Part shown: positions 51,884 through 60,422 of the stretch, in pieces | Layout of the letters: each line of letters begins with the position of its first letter | Position numbering within the stretch: the stretch's first letter is position 1 | From: Micromonospora costi | GTDB lineage: Bacteria > Actinomycetota > Actinomycetes > Mycobacteriales > Micromonosporaceae | Direction of reading: 5' to 3' | DNA: 64,000 bases | NCBI RefSeq assembly: GCF_003626655.1 | Contig: NZ_RBAN01000001.1 | Coordinates: forward strand, 372,001 to 436,000 | Translations under genes and position numbers: made by a program | The notes under the pieces: generated by a model | What the model saw: the letters and a program-made list of their open reading frames with translations, nothing else | What the model was told of the DNA's origin: nothing | Database searches by the model: none

Positions 51884-53470
51884 ATGACCGCACCCACCGT
51901 GCCCGCCGACGCCACCGAGGCCGGCCCGGCACGCATGTCCCGCCGCGAGGTCCTGCAGGCCCTCTCCGGCCTGATGGTCGGCATGTTCGTGTCGATCCTC
52001 GCCTCCACGGTCGTGGCGAACGCGCTGCCGCGCATCATCGCCGACCTGCACGGCAGCCAGACGGTCTACACCTGGATCGTCACCACCGAGTTGCTGGCCA
52101 TGACGGCGACCGTGCCGCTGTGGGGCAAGATGGCCGACCTCTACAGCAAGAAGCTGCTCATCCAGCTGTCGCTGGGGCTGTTCGTGGTCGGCTCGCTGAT
52201 CGCCGGTTTCACCCCGAACGTCGAGATCCTGCTCGTCAGCCGGATCGTCCAGGGCGTCGGCGCGGGCGGCATGACCGCCCTCGCCACCATCGTGATGGCC
52301 GCCATGATCCCGCCCCGGGAGCTCGGCCGGTACGCCGGCATCTTCGGCGCGGTGTTCGGCGTGGGCACCATCGCCGGCCCGCTGATCGGCGGCGTCCTGG
52401 TCGACACCTCCTGGCTCGGCTGGCGCTGGTGCTTCCTGATCGGCGTCCCGTTCACCCTGCTGTCGATCTTCCTGCTCCAGCGGACGCTCCACCTGCCCGT
52501 CGTCCGCCGCGAGGTCAAGATCGACTGGCTCGGCGCCGCCCTGATCACCACCGGCGTGTCGCTGCTGCTGGTCTGGTCCTCGCTGGCCGGCAACAAGTTC
52601 GCCTGGGCGTCCGGCTGGACGGCGCTCATGGTCGCCGGCGGTGTCGCCCTGCTCGCGGTGGCCGTGTTCGTGGAGTCCCGGGCCGCCGAGCCGATCATCC
52701 CGCTGGACATCTTCCGGAACCGGACGGTCTCGCTGGCCACCGTGGCGAGCGTGCTGGTCGGTGTGGCGATGTTCGGCGGCACGGTGTTCCTGTCCCAGTA
52801 CTTCCAGATCTCGCTCGGCAAGTCGCCGACCGTGGCCGGTCTCATGAGCCTTCCGATGATCTTAGGCCTGCTCGTGTCGTCGACCGTCGCCGGTCAGCTC
52901 ATCACGAAGTACGGCCGCTGGAAGATGTTCCTGGTGACCGGCGGGGCGATCATGACGGCCGGCATGGTCCTCCTCGGGACCATCGACGCGCGGACCAGCG
53001 TGGTCGTCTTGGGGATCTACATGGCCGTGCTCGGCATCGGCGTCGGCATGCTCATGCAGAACCTGGTGTTGGCCGCCCAGAACGACGTGCCCGCCCACGA
53101 GCTGGGCGCGGCCACGTCCGTGCTGACCTTCTTCCGGAGCATGGGCGGCGCCATCGGCGTGAGCGCGCTGGGCGCCGTGCTGGCCAACCGGATCACCGAC
53201 CTCATGACGGAGAAGCTCGGCCCCGCCGCGGCCGGCGGCGGCTCGTCCGCCGCGGTCCCGGACCTCTCCACGCTGCCCGCCCCCGTGCTGCGCATCGTGC
53301 AGGACGTGTACGGGAGCGCCACCGCCGAACTGTTCCTGCTCGGCGCGCCACTGGCCCTGCTCGCGATGGTCGTGGTCCTCTTCATCCGCGAGAAGCCGCT
53401 GCACACGCTCAGCGGTGACCAGCGGCGGGCCCAGGAGGAGGCTGCGCGGACGGCGTCCCTGTCCCACTGA
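51884..53470 (+). CDS. EmrB/QacA-type drug exporter (MFS, DHA2)
   Basis: A 528-residue proton-driven exporter with 14 predicted membrane helices. Motifs include LDxT-type start MFVSILASTVVANALPRI, WIVTTELLAMTATVPLWGKMADLYSKK (motif A), RIVQGVGAGGMTALA and GPLIGGVLVDTSWLGWRWCF (motif C). The substrate range cannot be read; the TetR gene 34 bases upstream suggests induction by a toxic compound. A strong hairpin follows. Confidence 0.9.
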   Translation: MTAPTVPADATEAGPARMSRREVLQALSGLMVGMFVSILASTVVANALPRIIADLHGSQTVYTWIVTTELLAMTATVPLWGKMADLYSKKLLIQLSLGLFVVGSLIAGFTPNVEILLVSRIVQGVGAGGMTALATIVMAAMIPPRELGRYAGIFGAVFGVGTIAGPLIGGVLVDTSWLGWRWCFLIGVPFTLLSIFLLQRTLHLPVVRREVKIDWLGAALITTGVSLLLVWSSLAGNKFAWASGWTALMVAGGVALLAVAVFVESRAAEPIIPLDIFRNRTVSLATVASVLVGVAMFGGTVFLSQYFQISLGKSPTVAGLMSLPMILGLLVSSTVAGQLITKYGRWKMFLVTGGAIMTAGMVLLGTIDARTSVVVLGIYMAVLGIGVGMLMQNLVLAAQNDVPAHELGAATSVLTFFRSMGGAIGVSALGAVLANRITDLMTEKLGPAAAGGGSSAAVPDLSTLPAPVLRIVQDVYGSATAELFLLGAPLALLAMVVVLFIREKPLHTLSGDQRRAQEEAARTASLSH

Positions 53471-53487
53471 CAATTTCCCACCCGGAC

Positions 53488-53524
53488 GGGGTCCCGTGGC
53501 GCCGGCACCGCGCCGCGGGACCCC
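53488..53524. terminator. Bidirectional terminator hairpin
   Basis: GGGGTCCCGTGGCGC at 53488-53502 pairs with 53510-53524 over 15 bp with one G-T pair and a 7-base loop. It lies between the exporter and the convergent anti-sigma gene. Confidence 0.8.
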
Positions 53525-53577
53525 TTCGCCGTCTCCGGGCTGCGCCGGCCGGTGGATGGTGCGGCGGCGGTTGCGCG

Positions 53578-54021
53578 TCAGCCCCGGGGGTCGGATGTCA
53601 CACCCGGTGCCGCCACGGCGCTCAAGGTGACGACGGTGCCGGAACCGGAGGTGTCGATGGTCACGTTCTCGCAGAGCTGCTGCACCAGCCAGAGCCCGCG
53701 CCCGCCCAGCGTCTGGGGCGACGGCAGGTGCGGTGCGACGTGCTCGGGGATCCCGCTGCCGTGATCGCGGACGCTCACCACCACGAGCCCGGACCCGGCG
53801 CTCACGGTGACGTCGGCGGCGCCTCCGCCGTGCTGGATCGCGTTGATCATCGCCTCGTTCACGGCGATGGTGAACTGCTCCGCCTGATCGGGGGCGAGGC
53901 CGGCCCGTAACGCCGCGTCGGTCACCCGGTGACGGACGGTGGCGACGCCTGGCGCTGTGACACCGCGTACCGTCGCCGCGACCGGAGCTGTCTCCGGCCC
54001 GTCGGCTGATGTCACATCCAC
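53578..54021 (-). CDS. RsbW-like anti-sigma factor / HATPase protein
   Basis: A 147-residue single-domain GHKL ATPase like RsbW and SpoIIAB, which bind a sigma factor or phosphorylate a STAS antagonist. Motifs are the N box FTIAVNEAMINAIQHGG, G1 VRDHGSGIP and G2 GGRGLWLVQQL. It faces away from the STAS gene at 54146, with 124 bases between. With the PP2C gene that follows, all three classes of a partner-switching set are here, while no sigma gene is visible in the window. Confidence 0.86.
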   Translation of the reverse strand: MDVTSADGPETAPVAATVRGVTAPGVATVRHRVTDAALRAGLAPDQAEQFTIAVNEAMINAIQHGGGAADVTVSAGSGLVVVSVRDHGSGIPEHVAPHLPSPQTLGGRGLWLVQQLCENVTIDTSGSGTVVTLSAVAAPGVTSDPRG

Positions 54022-54145
54022 ACGTCCTCACCCCGGGAACCTGACCCACGACCGGCGTCGCGCGCCCGAGACGCCACAATGCCGGTGACCCACTATAAAG
54101 TCAGCACGACCCCGCAGCCCGGGACGCGAGAGGAGGTGTGATGCC

Positions 54146-54463
54146 GTGGCGCTGTCGTTCTCCCACCGCCATGACGCCGACGCCGTCACCGTGGCCGCGC
54201 GCGGCGAGGTCGACCTCTCCACCGCCGACGACCTGTCACGCGCGATCGAGGACGCCGTGGCGGGCCCGGCGACCACGGTCACCGTCGACCTGGGCGACGT
54301 CACCTTCCTGGACTCCGCCGGGATCAACGTGCTGCTCCGCGGGCGGCGACTGGCCGACGAGCGGGGCACGTCCTACCACGTCACCAACGCCCGGGGCATG
54401 GTCGGCCAACTCCTCCGGATGACCGGCGTGTGGGACCACCTCACGACGCCGGCGCACGGGTAG
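54146..54463 (+). CDS. STAS-domain anti-sigma factor antagonist
   Basis: A 105-residue RsbV/SpoIIAA-like STAS protein. The phosphorylatable Ser is in TFLDSAGINVLLRG near residue 57; VTVAARGEVDLSTADDL is the N-terminal strand-helix signature. When unphosphorylated it would bind the anti-sigma kinase and free the sigma factor. GTG 54146 has AGGAGG 9 bases upstream. An ATG at 54141 is out of frame. Confidence 0.9.
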   Translation: MALSFSHRHDADAVTVAARGEVDLSTADDLSRAIEDAVAGPATTVTVDLGDVTFLDSAGINVLLRGRRLADERGTSYHVTNARGMVGQLLRMTGVWDHLTTPAHG

Positions 54464-54534
54464 GGGCGGTGTGCTGGTGCGGGCCGACCGGGTCCGGCAC
54501 GTGACGGCACCCTCGGTGATCGGTTGAGGATGCG

Positions 54535-55764
54535 ATGGTGATGAGCGGCGACGTATCACGGGCCGGCAGCGAGGAGAAGCTCCGCCGGTTGCAGACCGTG
54601 ACCGACGCCGCGCTGTCCCAGCTCGGCCTGGAGGATCTGCTCGACGAACTGCTGGAGCGCACCCGCGACCTGCTCCAGGCCGACACGGCCGCGATCCTGC
54701 TGCTCGACCCGACCGGCGCCGAACTGGTGGCCACCGCCGCGAGCGGCCTCGAACAGGAGGTGCGTCAGGGTGTCCGGATCCCGGTCGGCCGGGGCTTCGC
54801 GGGCTCCGTCGCCGCCCGCGGCGAGCCGGTCATGCTCGAACACGTCGACACCAACGTCATCAACCCGATCCTGGTCAACCGGGGTGTGGCCTCCCTCCTC
54901 GGCGTGCCGATGCTCGACGGCCCGCGGGTCATCGGGGTGCTGCACGTCGGCACGCTGACCCCGCGCCGGTTCAGCGACGACGACGTCGAGCTGCTCCGGC
55001 TGGTGGCCGACCGGGCGAGCCTCGCCACCCAGGCCCGACTGTCCCGGCTCGACCGGGCCGCGGCGGTGGCCCTGCAACGCAGCCTGCTGCCCGCCCGGCC
55101 GCAGGCGGTGCCCGGCCTCGACGTGGCCGCCCGGTACGTGCCCGGCACCGCGGTGGGCGTCGGCGGCGACTGGTACGACCTCTTCCCCCTGCCCTCGGGG
55201 CACATCGGCGTCGCCATCGGTGACGTCGCCGGCAACGGCCTGCGGGCGGCGGTGGTGATGGGTCGCATCCGCAGTGCGCTGCGCGCGTACGCGCTGGAGA
55301 CCGACGACCCGGCCGACGTGCTCACCCGCCTCGACCGCAAGGTGCAGCTGTTCGAGCCGGACGTCATGGCCACGGCCCTCTACGCCGTCGTGGACCCGGC
55401 GCTGCGCACGATCACCGTCTCCAGCGCGGGGCACCTGCCTCCGCTCGTCGCGGCGCCGGGCGAGCCCACCCGGCCGATCCCGGTCGCCCCGGACCTCCCG
55501 CTGGGCGCCTACCGGAACACGCCCCGGCACCGCATCCGGGCCGCGCTGGCGCCCGGAAGCTGCCTCTTCCTCTACACCGACGGCCTCATCGAGCGGCGGA
55601 GCCGCCCCCTCGACGAGGGGATCGAGATCCTCCGCCGCTCGCTGGAGTGCGGGTCCGCCGACGCGATGTGCAGCGCCGCGATGGCCGCCCTGCTCACCGA
55701 GGCGGCGGCCACCGACGACGTCGCCGTGCTGGCGGTCCGGCGTACCGAGCCCGCGCCGGCCTGA
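54535..55764 (+). CDS. GAF-PP2C phosphatase, RsbU/SpoIIE type
   Basis: A 409-residue two-domain protein. Residues about 20-170 form a GAF sensor domain (DLLQADTAAILLLDPTGAELV, FAGSVAARGEPV, VIGVLHVGTL). The rest is a PP2C phosphatase: VALQRSLLP linker, VGVGGDWYDLFPLPSGHIGVAIGDVAGNG with metal-binding Asp residues, ISSAGH-like VSSAGHLPPLV and FLYTDGLIERR, plus TDDVAVLAVR at the end. It would dephosphorylate the STAS protein encoded 71 bases upstream in response to the GAF ligand. Confidence 0.9.
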   Translation: MVMSGDVSRAGSEEKLRRLQTVTDAALSQLGLEDLLDELLERTRDLLQADTAAILLLDPTGAELVATAASGLEQEVRQGVRIPVGRGFAGSVAARGEPVMLEHVDTNVINPILVNRGVASLLGVPMLDGPRVIGVLHVGTLTPRRFSDDDVELLRLVADRASLATQARLSRLDRAAAVALQRSLLPARPQAVPGLDVAARYVPGTAVGVGGDWYDLFPLPSGHIGVAIGDVAGNGLRAAVVMGRIRSALRAYALETDDPADVLTRLDRKVQLFEPDVMATALYAVVDPALRTITVSSAGHLPPLVAAPGEPTRPIPVAPDLPLGAYRNTPRHRIRAALAPGSCLFLYTDGLIERRSRPLDEGIEILRRSLECGSADAMCSAAMAALLTEAAATDDVAVLAVRRTEPAPA

Positions 55765-55784
55765 GCGGTCGCGCCACCGCGCCG

Positions 55785-55809
55785 GTTTGCCGCCCCGGCA
55801 CGCGGGTAG
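55785..55809 (+). promoter_or_regulatory. SigF/SigB-like promoter candidate (best match)
   Basis: GTTT at 55785-55788 (GGTTT with the preceding base), 15 bases, then GGGTAG at 55804-55809, 35 bases before the GTG at 55845 with AGAGGGAGG between. This is the closest match in the window to GGTTT-N15-17-GGGTA. Confidence 0.55.
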
Positions 55810-55844
55810 ACGCCGCTGTCCCGTCCCAGAGGGAGGCCGCGAAG

Positions 55845-56246
55845 GTGCAGAACAGCGAGTTCATCGACTCGGTGGCGAAACGCCTGCGCACGTCGCCCGA
55901 GCAGGCGACCGCCATCACGCGCGCCACGCTCACCACGCTGGCCGAGCGCATCGAGAGCGGCGAGGCCAAGGATCTGGCGGCCCAGCTCCCCGAGGAGCTG
56001 CGGGGGTACGCCCACGGGCCCGCCGGGGAGAGCGGCCGCTTCAGCTTCACCTCGTTCCTCAACCAGGTGCGCGGGCGGGCCGAGGTGGACGAGTCGACGG
56101 CCCGGGACGGGGTGCGCGCGGTCTTCGACACGCTCCGCGAGGCCCTCCCGCCGGGCGCGTACGACGACGTCGTCACCCAGCTGCCCGCCGAGTTCTGGGA
56201 ACTCACCGACTCCGCCGGCCGGTACGACGGTCGCCGCGGCGGCTGA
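55845..56246 (+). CDS. DUF2267-family protein
   Basis: A 133-residue helical protein. Features are FIDSVAKRLRTSPEQATAITRATLTTLAERI, AKDLAAQLPEELRGY, and a second half RDGVRAVFDTLREAL, VVTQLPAEFWEL, which is a repeat-like duplication typical of DUF2267. Function unknown; family members are often stress-induced in actinobacteria. GTG 55845 is chosen for its good ribosome site and the conserved VQNSEFIDSV start. Confidence 0.82.
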   Translation: MQNSEFIDSVAKRLRTSPEQATAITRATLTTLAERIESGEAKDLAAQLPEELRGYAHGPAGESGRFSFTSFLNQVRGRAEVDESTARDGVRAVFDTLREALPPGAYDDVVTQLPAEFWELTDSAGRYDGRRGG

Positions 56247-56270
56247 ACGCGTCGCGCCGACCCGCCGCTG

Positions 56271-56810
56271 TCAGATGGCCGTGGCCTGGGACACCTTCCA
56301 CTCACCGCCGACCGGCACGAGCGTGAGCACCACCCGGTTCTGGTCGACCTTCTCCCCCGCCGTGCTCACGTTGCGCCGGTACTGGTTGAGGTAGACGAGC
56401 AGCTCCACCCGATCCGGCGTCGCGCTCACCACTCCCGTGGCGGACACCTCGGCCAGCACCACGGCCTGCTGCTTGCCGGCCGTCTCCTTGAGGGTGGCGG
56501 TGGTCCGGGCGTACTCGTCGGAGAACGCGCCGGTCGCGAACGTCCGCCCGTTCGCGACGCTCTCGTCGAACGTGCGGTAGTCGTACGAGAAGATGGCCTT
56601 CGCCGCGGCCGGCGCCGTGGCCAGCGCCTGGCGCACCGCCTCGTCCCGCCGGGCGGCGCTCCGGTCGCCGTACCAGGCGAGGGCGGCCACGGCGGCCGCG
56701 AGCACCGTCATCACGGCGAGCGCCGCCACCAGGGGGAACCGGCGGCGGCGCGGGGAGCGGTCCCGCCGCCGAAGGCGTGGGGTACGCATGGTCGACCTCC
56801 CGCGCGTCAT
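56271..56810 (-). CDS. Mce-associated membrane protein (second)
   Basis: A 179-residue protein with a basic N-terminus, one membrane helix (FPLVAALAVMTVLAAAVAALAW) and an outer domain with AAKAIFSYDYRTFDESVANGR and DQNRVVLTLVPVGGEWKVSQ, as in Mas proteins coded after mceF. It probably helps assemble or stabilise the Mce transporter. It starts in the stop of the preceding gene (ATGA) and ends the operon. Confidence 0.85.
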   Translation of the reverse strand: MTRGRSTMRTPRLRRRDRSPRRRRFPLVAALAVMTVLAAAVAALAWYGDRSAARRDEAVRQALATAPAAAKAIFSYDYRTFDESVANGRTFATGAFSDEYARTTATLKETAGKQQAVVLAEVSATGVVSATPDRVELLVYLNQYRRNVSTAGEKVDQNRVVLTLVPVGGEWKVSQATAI

Positions 56811-57718
56811 CCGACGAACTGCAGTTTCGCCACGAGCCAGTCGCCGGAGTCCCGGTCCCGCACGAGGTCGAGCTGGATCCGGTAGTGCGACGGGCGGCCC
56901 TGCGGCGCCTTGACGTTCTTCACGGTGGCGTCGACGGCCACCAGCGCCACCGCGCGGCGCCGGTCACCGGAGACCAGCCCGGCGCGCAGCACCGTGCCCT
57001 TCGAGTCCACCTTGTTCTCCACGACGGCCGTGCGGACCTGGGCCTGACCGCGGCTGAACTCGTCCCGGAACTCCCCGGTCGCGCCCGCGGTGATCCGTTG
57101 CAGGTCGCGGTCCACACTGGCCGCGCTCACCGACACGAAGTTGACGCTGGCCTGCCGGGCGGCCGCGAGCGCGCCCTGCCGGGCCTGCTCGGTGGACCGC
57201 GCCACGTACCACCGGTGCCCGTACACCCCGGCGCCGGCCAGGGCGGCGGCGAGGAGCACCACCAGCAGGCCGGCCAGCGCCCGGCGTCGGCCCGGCCCGG
57301 CGTCCTCGGGGTTCCCACGGTCGTCGGCGGGCTGCCCGGGGTCGTCGGCGGGTTGCGTGGTGTCGTCGGCGGGCTGCCCGGGGTCGTCGTCGGTCGGGCT
57401 CCGTCCGGCCGCCGTGGCTCCACCGGTCGAGGCGGGACCGTCGGCGTCGTCCGCCTCGTCGGGGCCGGGCAGGTCCTCGACCTCGGCCGGATCGCCGACC
57501 ACGGTCAGGTCACCGGCCTCCAGGGGATCCTCGACGGGCTCCCGGTCGAGCCGCTCCAGCACCTCCTCGATCCCGCCGTCCGGGGCGGGCGCGGGGCGGG
57601 TGACGATCCGGCGCCGTACGGGCCGGCCGGGGGTACCAGCCTTCGCCCCCTTGATCACTCTGAGCGTCCGCTCCCTGCGGGTCGGCACGCCGTCACCTCC
57701 CTCGTCGTCGCCGGTCAC
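56807..57718 (-). CDS. Mce-associated membrane protein (first), with long acidic N-terminus
   Basis: A 303-residue protein. The first 150 residues are basic and then acidic and low-complexity, with repeats of QPADD (GQPADDTTQPADDPGQPADD); a membrane helix (ALAGLLVVLLAAALAGAGVY) follows, then the Mas-type outer domain VSAASVDRDLQRITAGATGEFRDEF and RIQLDLVRDRDSGDWLVAKLQ. GTG 57718 overlaps the mceF stop by 4 bases. Confidence 0.83.
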   Translation of the reverse strand: MTGDDEGGDGVPTRRERTLRVIKGAKAGTPGRPVRRRIVTRPAPAPDGGIEEVLERLDREPVEDPLEAGDLTVVGDPAEVEDLPGPDEADDADGPASTGGATAAGRSPTDDDPGQPADDTTQPADDPGQPADDRGNPEDAGPGRRRALAGLLVVLLAAALAGAGVYGHRWYVARSTEQARQGALAAARQASVNFVSVSAASVDRDLQRITAGATGEFRDEFSRGQAQVRTAVVENKVDSKGTVLRAGLVSGDRRRAVALVAVDATVKNVKAPQGRPSHYRIQLDLVRDRDSGDWLVAKLQFVG

Positions 57719-58962
57719 GGTGTCACCCCGGCGAGCAGCAGCTGTTTCCACGACTGGTCCCCGGCCGTCCGGTACTGCCCGCCCGTGCCGCCGAACTGCA
57801 GCGGTCGCCCGTCCGAGCTGAGCACGAGACCGGTCGCGGGGTCGTACCCGCCGGGAGCGACGGGCGCGGGCCCGGCGGTGCCGGACGCGGGCGCGGCGTC
57901 CCGCCCGGACGGACGCGGGGCGTTGGCGGCGCCGCGCACGCTTCCCCCGGCCCCTCGTTCCCGGTCACCGCAGCGCGTCCCGCCGCCCGCGTACACACAG
58001 GACGGCGGGTCGTTCACGTTGAGCACCAGCCCGAGGTGGGCGGTGCCGTCGCCGGGCGTCACCGTGAACCCGCCGGCCACGGCGATCGGGTACACCACGA
58101 GCAGCTGCTCGATGCCGGGCAGCCGGCGGGCCGCGACGCCGCCCGTGCTCACCAGGTTGCCGAGCAGCGTGCCCACCGTCGGCTCCAGGCCACGCAGCAG
58201 CGCCCGCAGTTCCGCGCCCGCCGGCGGCCCCTCGGCGAGCAGCCGCCGCAGGTCCGGGTCGGCGGAGCGGACGGTGGCCGCCAGCGCCGCGAGCCCCGCC
58301 GACCAGCGGCGCAACGCCTCGGAGGACTCGGCCTGGGTGGTCAGCACCGTACGGCCGTCGCGGATCAGGGCCAGCGTCTCGGGCAGCCGCGCGGCGGCGT
58401 CGGCGAGCAGCGCGTCACCGGCGTCGAGGATGCGGGCCAGCGCCTGCTCGTTGCCCTCGAACGCGGCGCCCAGCTCACCGATGAGCACCGTGAGGTCCTC
58501 GGCGTCCACCGAGCGGACCAGCGCGTCGAGGTTGGTGAGCAGCGTCTCCGGTGCGAGCGGGACGCCGGTGCGGTCGGCCGGGATCACCGCGCCGTCGGTG
58601 AGGTACGGGCCGCCGTCGCGGTCCGGGCGCAGGTCGACGTACTGCTCGCCGACGGCCGAGCGCTGGGTCACGACCGCGCGCAGCGCCGCGGGGACCCGTA
58701 CGCCGCGTTCGATCCGCAGCTCCGCCCGGACACCGCCGTCGCGCAGCTCGACGGCCGTGACCCGGCCCACCGGTACGCCCCGGTAGGTGACCGGGGCGTG
58801 CGGGAAGATCCCGCCGGCACGGGCCAAATCCAGGTGGACGAGGTAGCCGCCGCCGAGCAGCCGGTCGCCGAGCCCGACGTAGCGGACGCCGACGTACCCG
58901 ACGCCGAGCAGGCTCACCAGCACGAACACCAGGACCTGGAGTTTCGCGGTCCGTCCGATCAT
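57715..58962 (-). CDS. mceF: Mce family protein, F position
   Basis: A 415-residue substrate-binding Mce subunit of a lipid-import ABC-type complex. A short cytosolic part is followed by one membrane helix (VLVFVLVSLLGVGYVGV), the MCE domain (GIFPHAPVTYRGVPVGRVTAV, AVGEQYVDLRPD), a long helical region, and a Pro/Gly/Ala-rich tail of about 100 residues. The MCE barrel and long helices form a tube across the envelope. ATG 58962 overlaps the stop of mceE by 4 bases. Confidence 0.86.
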   Translation of the reverse strand: MIGRTAKLQVLVFVLVSLLGVGYVGVRYVGLGDRLLGGGYLVHLDLARAGGIFPHAPVTYRGVPVGRVTAVELRDGGVRAELRIERGVRVPAALRAVVTQRSAVGEQYVDLRPDRDGGPYLTDGAVIPADRTGVPLAPETLLTNLDALVRSVDAEDLTVLIGELGAAFEGNEQALARILDAGDALLADAAARLPETLALIRDGRTVLTTQAESSEALRRWSAGLAALAATVRSADPDLRRLLAEGPPAGAELRALLRGLEPTVGTLLGNLVSTGGVAARRLPGIEQLLVVYPIAVAGGFTVTPGDGTAHLGLVLNVNDPPSCVYAGGGTRCGDRERGAGGSVRGAANAPRPSGRDAAPASGTAGPAPVAPGGYDPATGLVLSSDGRPLQFGGTGGQYRTAGDQSWKQLLLAGVTP

Positions 58963-60422
58963 CGCAACCCTCCACCCAGCACGTCGCCCAGATCGCCGAT
59001 GAGCCCGGTCACCGCGCCGGTCACCGGCAGCACGCACTCCGCGGTGAGCACCGTGCCGGGCAGCAGTTCCGTTCCGGCCGGGAACGCGGTGCCGGGTGGC
59101 ACCAGGCCCTTGGGCAGAACGAGACCACCGAGCGGCACCACCGACCCGGGCTTGAGCAGCGTGCACCCCTTCGGCAGGAGGCAGGCCGTCGGCGGGGTCC
59201 AGGTGCTCGGGAAGTGGGCCAGGTCGGGCAGGCACTCGGTGAGCGGTGGCAGGGCGGGCCGGTCGTCCTCGTCCCCCGGACCGGTGCCCGGACGGGGCTT
59301 CGGGGTGGCCGTGCCCGGCCTCGCGGACGGCCGCTTCGTGTCCGGTGTGGACGGCCGGGCCGCCGGCGCGGCCGGCGCGGCCGGCGGCGGTGCCGCGACG
59401 ACCAGGTTGGACAGGATGGTGGCGGCGTCCAGGTCGGCGGTGATCGCGAGGTTCACGAAGTCGCCGACGATCGCGCCGTCGACGTTCGGCGGGAACGGGT
59501 ACGACAGCATGAAGTCCAACGACTTCGGCAGGTCGTCGCCGGCACGGGCCAGTTGCTCCAGGATCGGTTGCAGCGCCCGCAGGCTCGCGAGGGTGTCGTC
59601 CCGGCTGCGGTCGACCACCCGGGTGCCGACCTTGCCCAGCTCGCCGAGGGCGGTCAGCGCGTGGGTGAGCTGGGCCCGCTGGTCGGCCAGCACGGTCAGC
59701 CCCGGCGCGAGCGAGTCCAGCGCCTCGCCGACCACCTGCCGCTGCCGGCTGAGCCGGTCGGTGAGGCGGTCGAGCGCCTCGATGGCCCGGACCAGGTCGG
59801 CCTTCTGCCGCTCGAGCCCGCCGACGAACGTGTCGAGCTGGTGCAACGCGTCCCGGACGGCCGGTTCCCGCCCGTCGAGGGCACGGCCCAGCTCCTCGTT
59901 GATGGTGCGCAACTGGGCCAGGCCGCCGCCGTTGAGCAGCAGGCCGAGGGCGGCCAGCACCTCCTCCACCTCCGCGCCCCGGCGGGTGCGCGACAGCGGG
60001 ATGACGTCGCCGTCGGCGAGCCGGCCGGCCGCGCCGGTGGGAGGCGGGGCGACCGTCACGTACTTCTCGCCGAGCAGGCTGCTCTGCCGCACCGCGGCCG
60101 TGGCGTTGGCGGGCAGCCGCACCGCGCGGTCGATGCGCAGCCGTACCCGGGCGGTCCAGCCGGCCAGGGAGATCTTCTCGACGCTGCCCACCGTCACGTC
60201 GTCGACCTTCACGGCGGCCCGCGGCACCAGATCGAGCACGTCGGTGAACTCGGCGGTGACGGTGTAGCCGTCACCGGCCGGCGCTCCGCCGGGCAGCGGC
60301 AGGTCGGCCAGCTCGGGCAGGCCGCACCCGGTGGGCAGCAGCAGCACGGCGAGCGCGCCGGCCAGCGCGCGCCGCACCCGCGCGCCGGCCGGCGTCCGCC
60401 CGAGGGCGCGGCCCGCGCTCAC
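58959..60422 (-). CDS. mceE: Mce family lipoprotein, E position
   Basis: A 487-residue Mce protein. It has a signal region with a lipobox-like LLPTGCGL near residue 27, which marks MceE lipoproteins. The MCE domain reads GYTVTAEFTDVLDLVPRAAVKVDDVTVGSV and LLGEKYVTVAPP; a long coiled helical region follows, then about 150 residues of Pro/Ala/Lys linker and a Cys-containing C-terminal part. GTG 60422 overlaps the preceding stop as GTGA. Confidence 0.87.
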   Translation of the reverse strand: MSAGRALGRTPAGARVRRALAGALAVLLLPTGCGLPELADLPLPGGAPAGDGYTVTAEFTDVLDLVPRAAVKVDDVTVGSVEKISLAGWTARVRLRIDRAVRLPANATAAVRQSSLLGEKYVTVAPPPTGAAGRLADGDVIPLSRTRRGAEVEEVLAALGLLLNGGGLAQLRTINEELGRALDGREPAVRDALHQLDTFVGGLERQKADLVRAIEALDRLTDRLSRQRQVVGEALDSLAPGLTVLADQRAQLTHALTALGELGKVGTRVVDRSRDDTLASLRALQPILEQLARAGDDLPKSLDFMLSYPFPPNVDGAIVGDFVNLAITADLDAATILSNLVVAAPPPAAPAAPAARPSTPDTKRPSARPGTATPKPRPGTGPGDEDDRPALPPLTECLPDLAHFPSTWTPPTACLLPKGCTLLKPGSVVPLGGLVLPKGLVPPGTAFPAGTELLPGTVLTAECVLPVTGAVTGLIGDLGDVLGGGLR

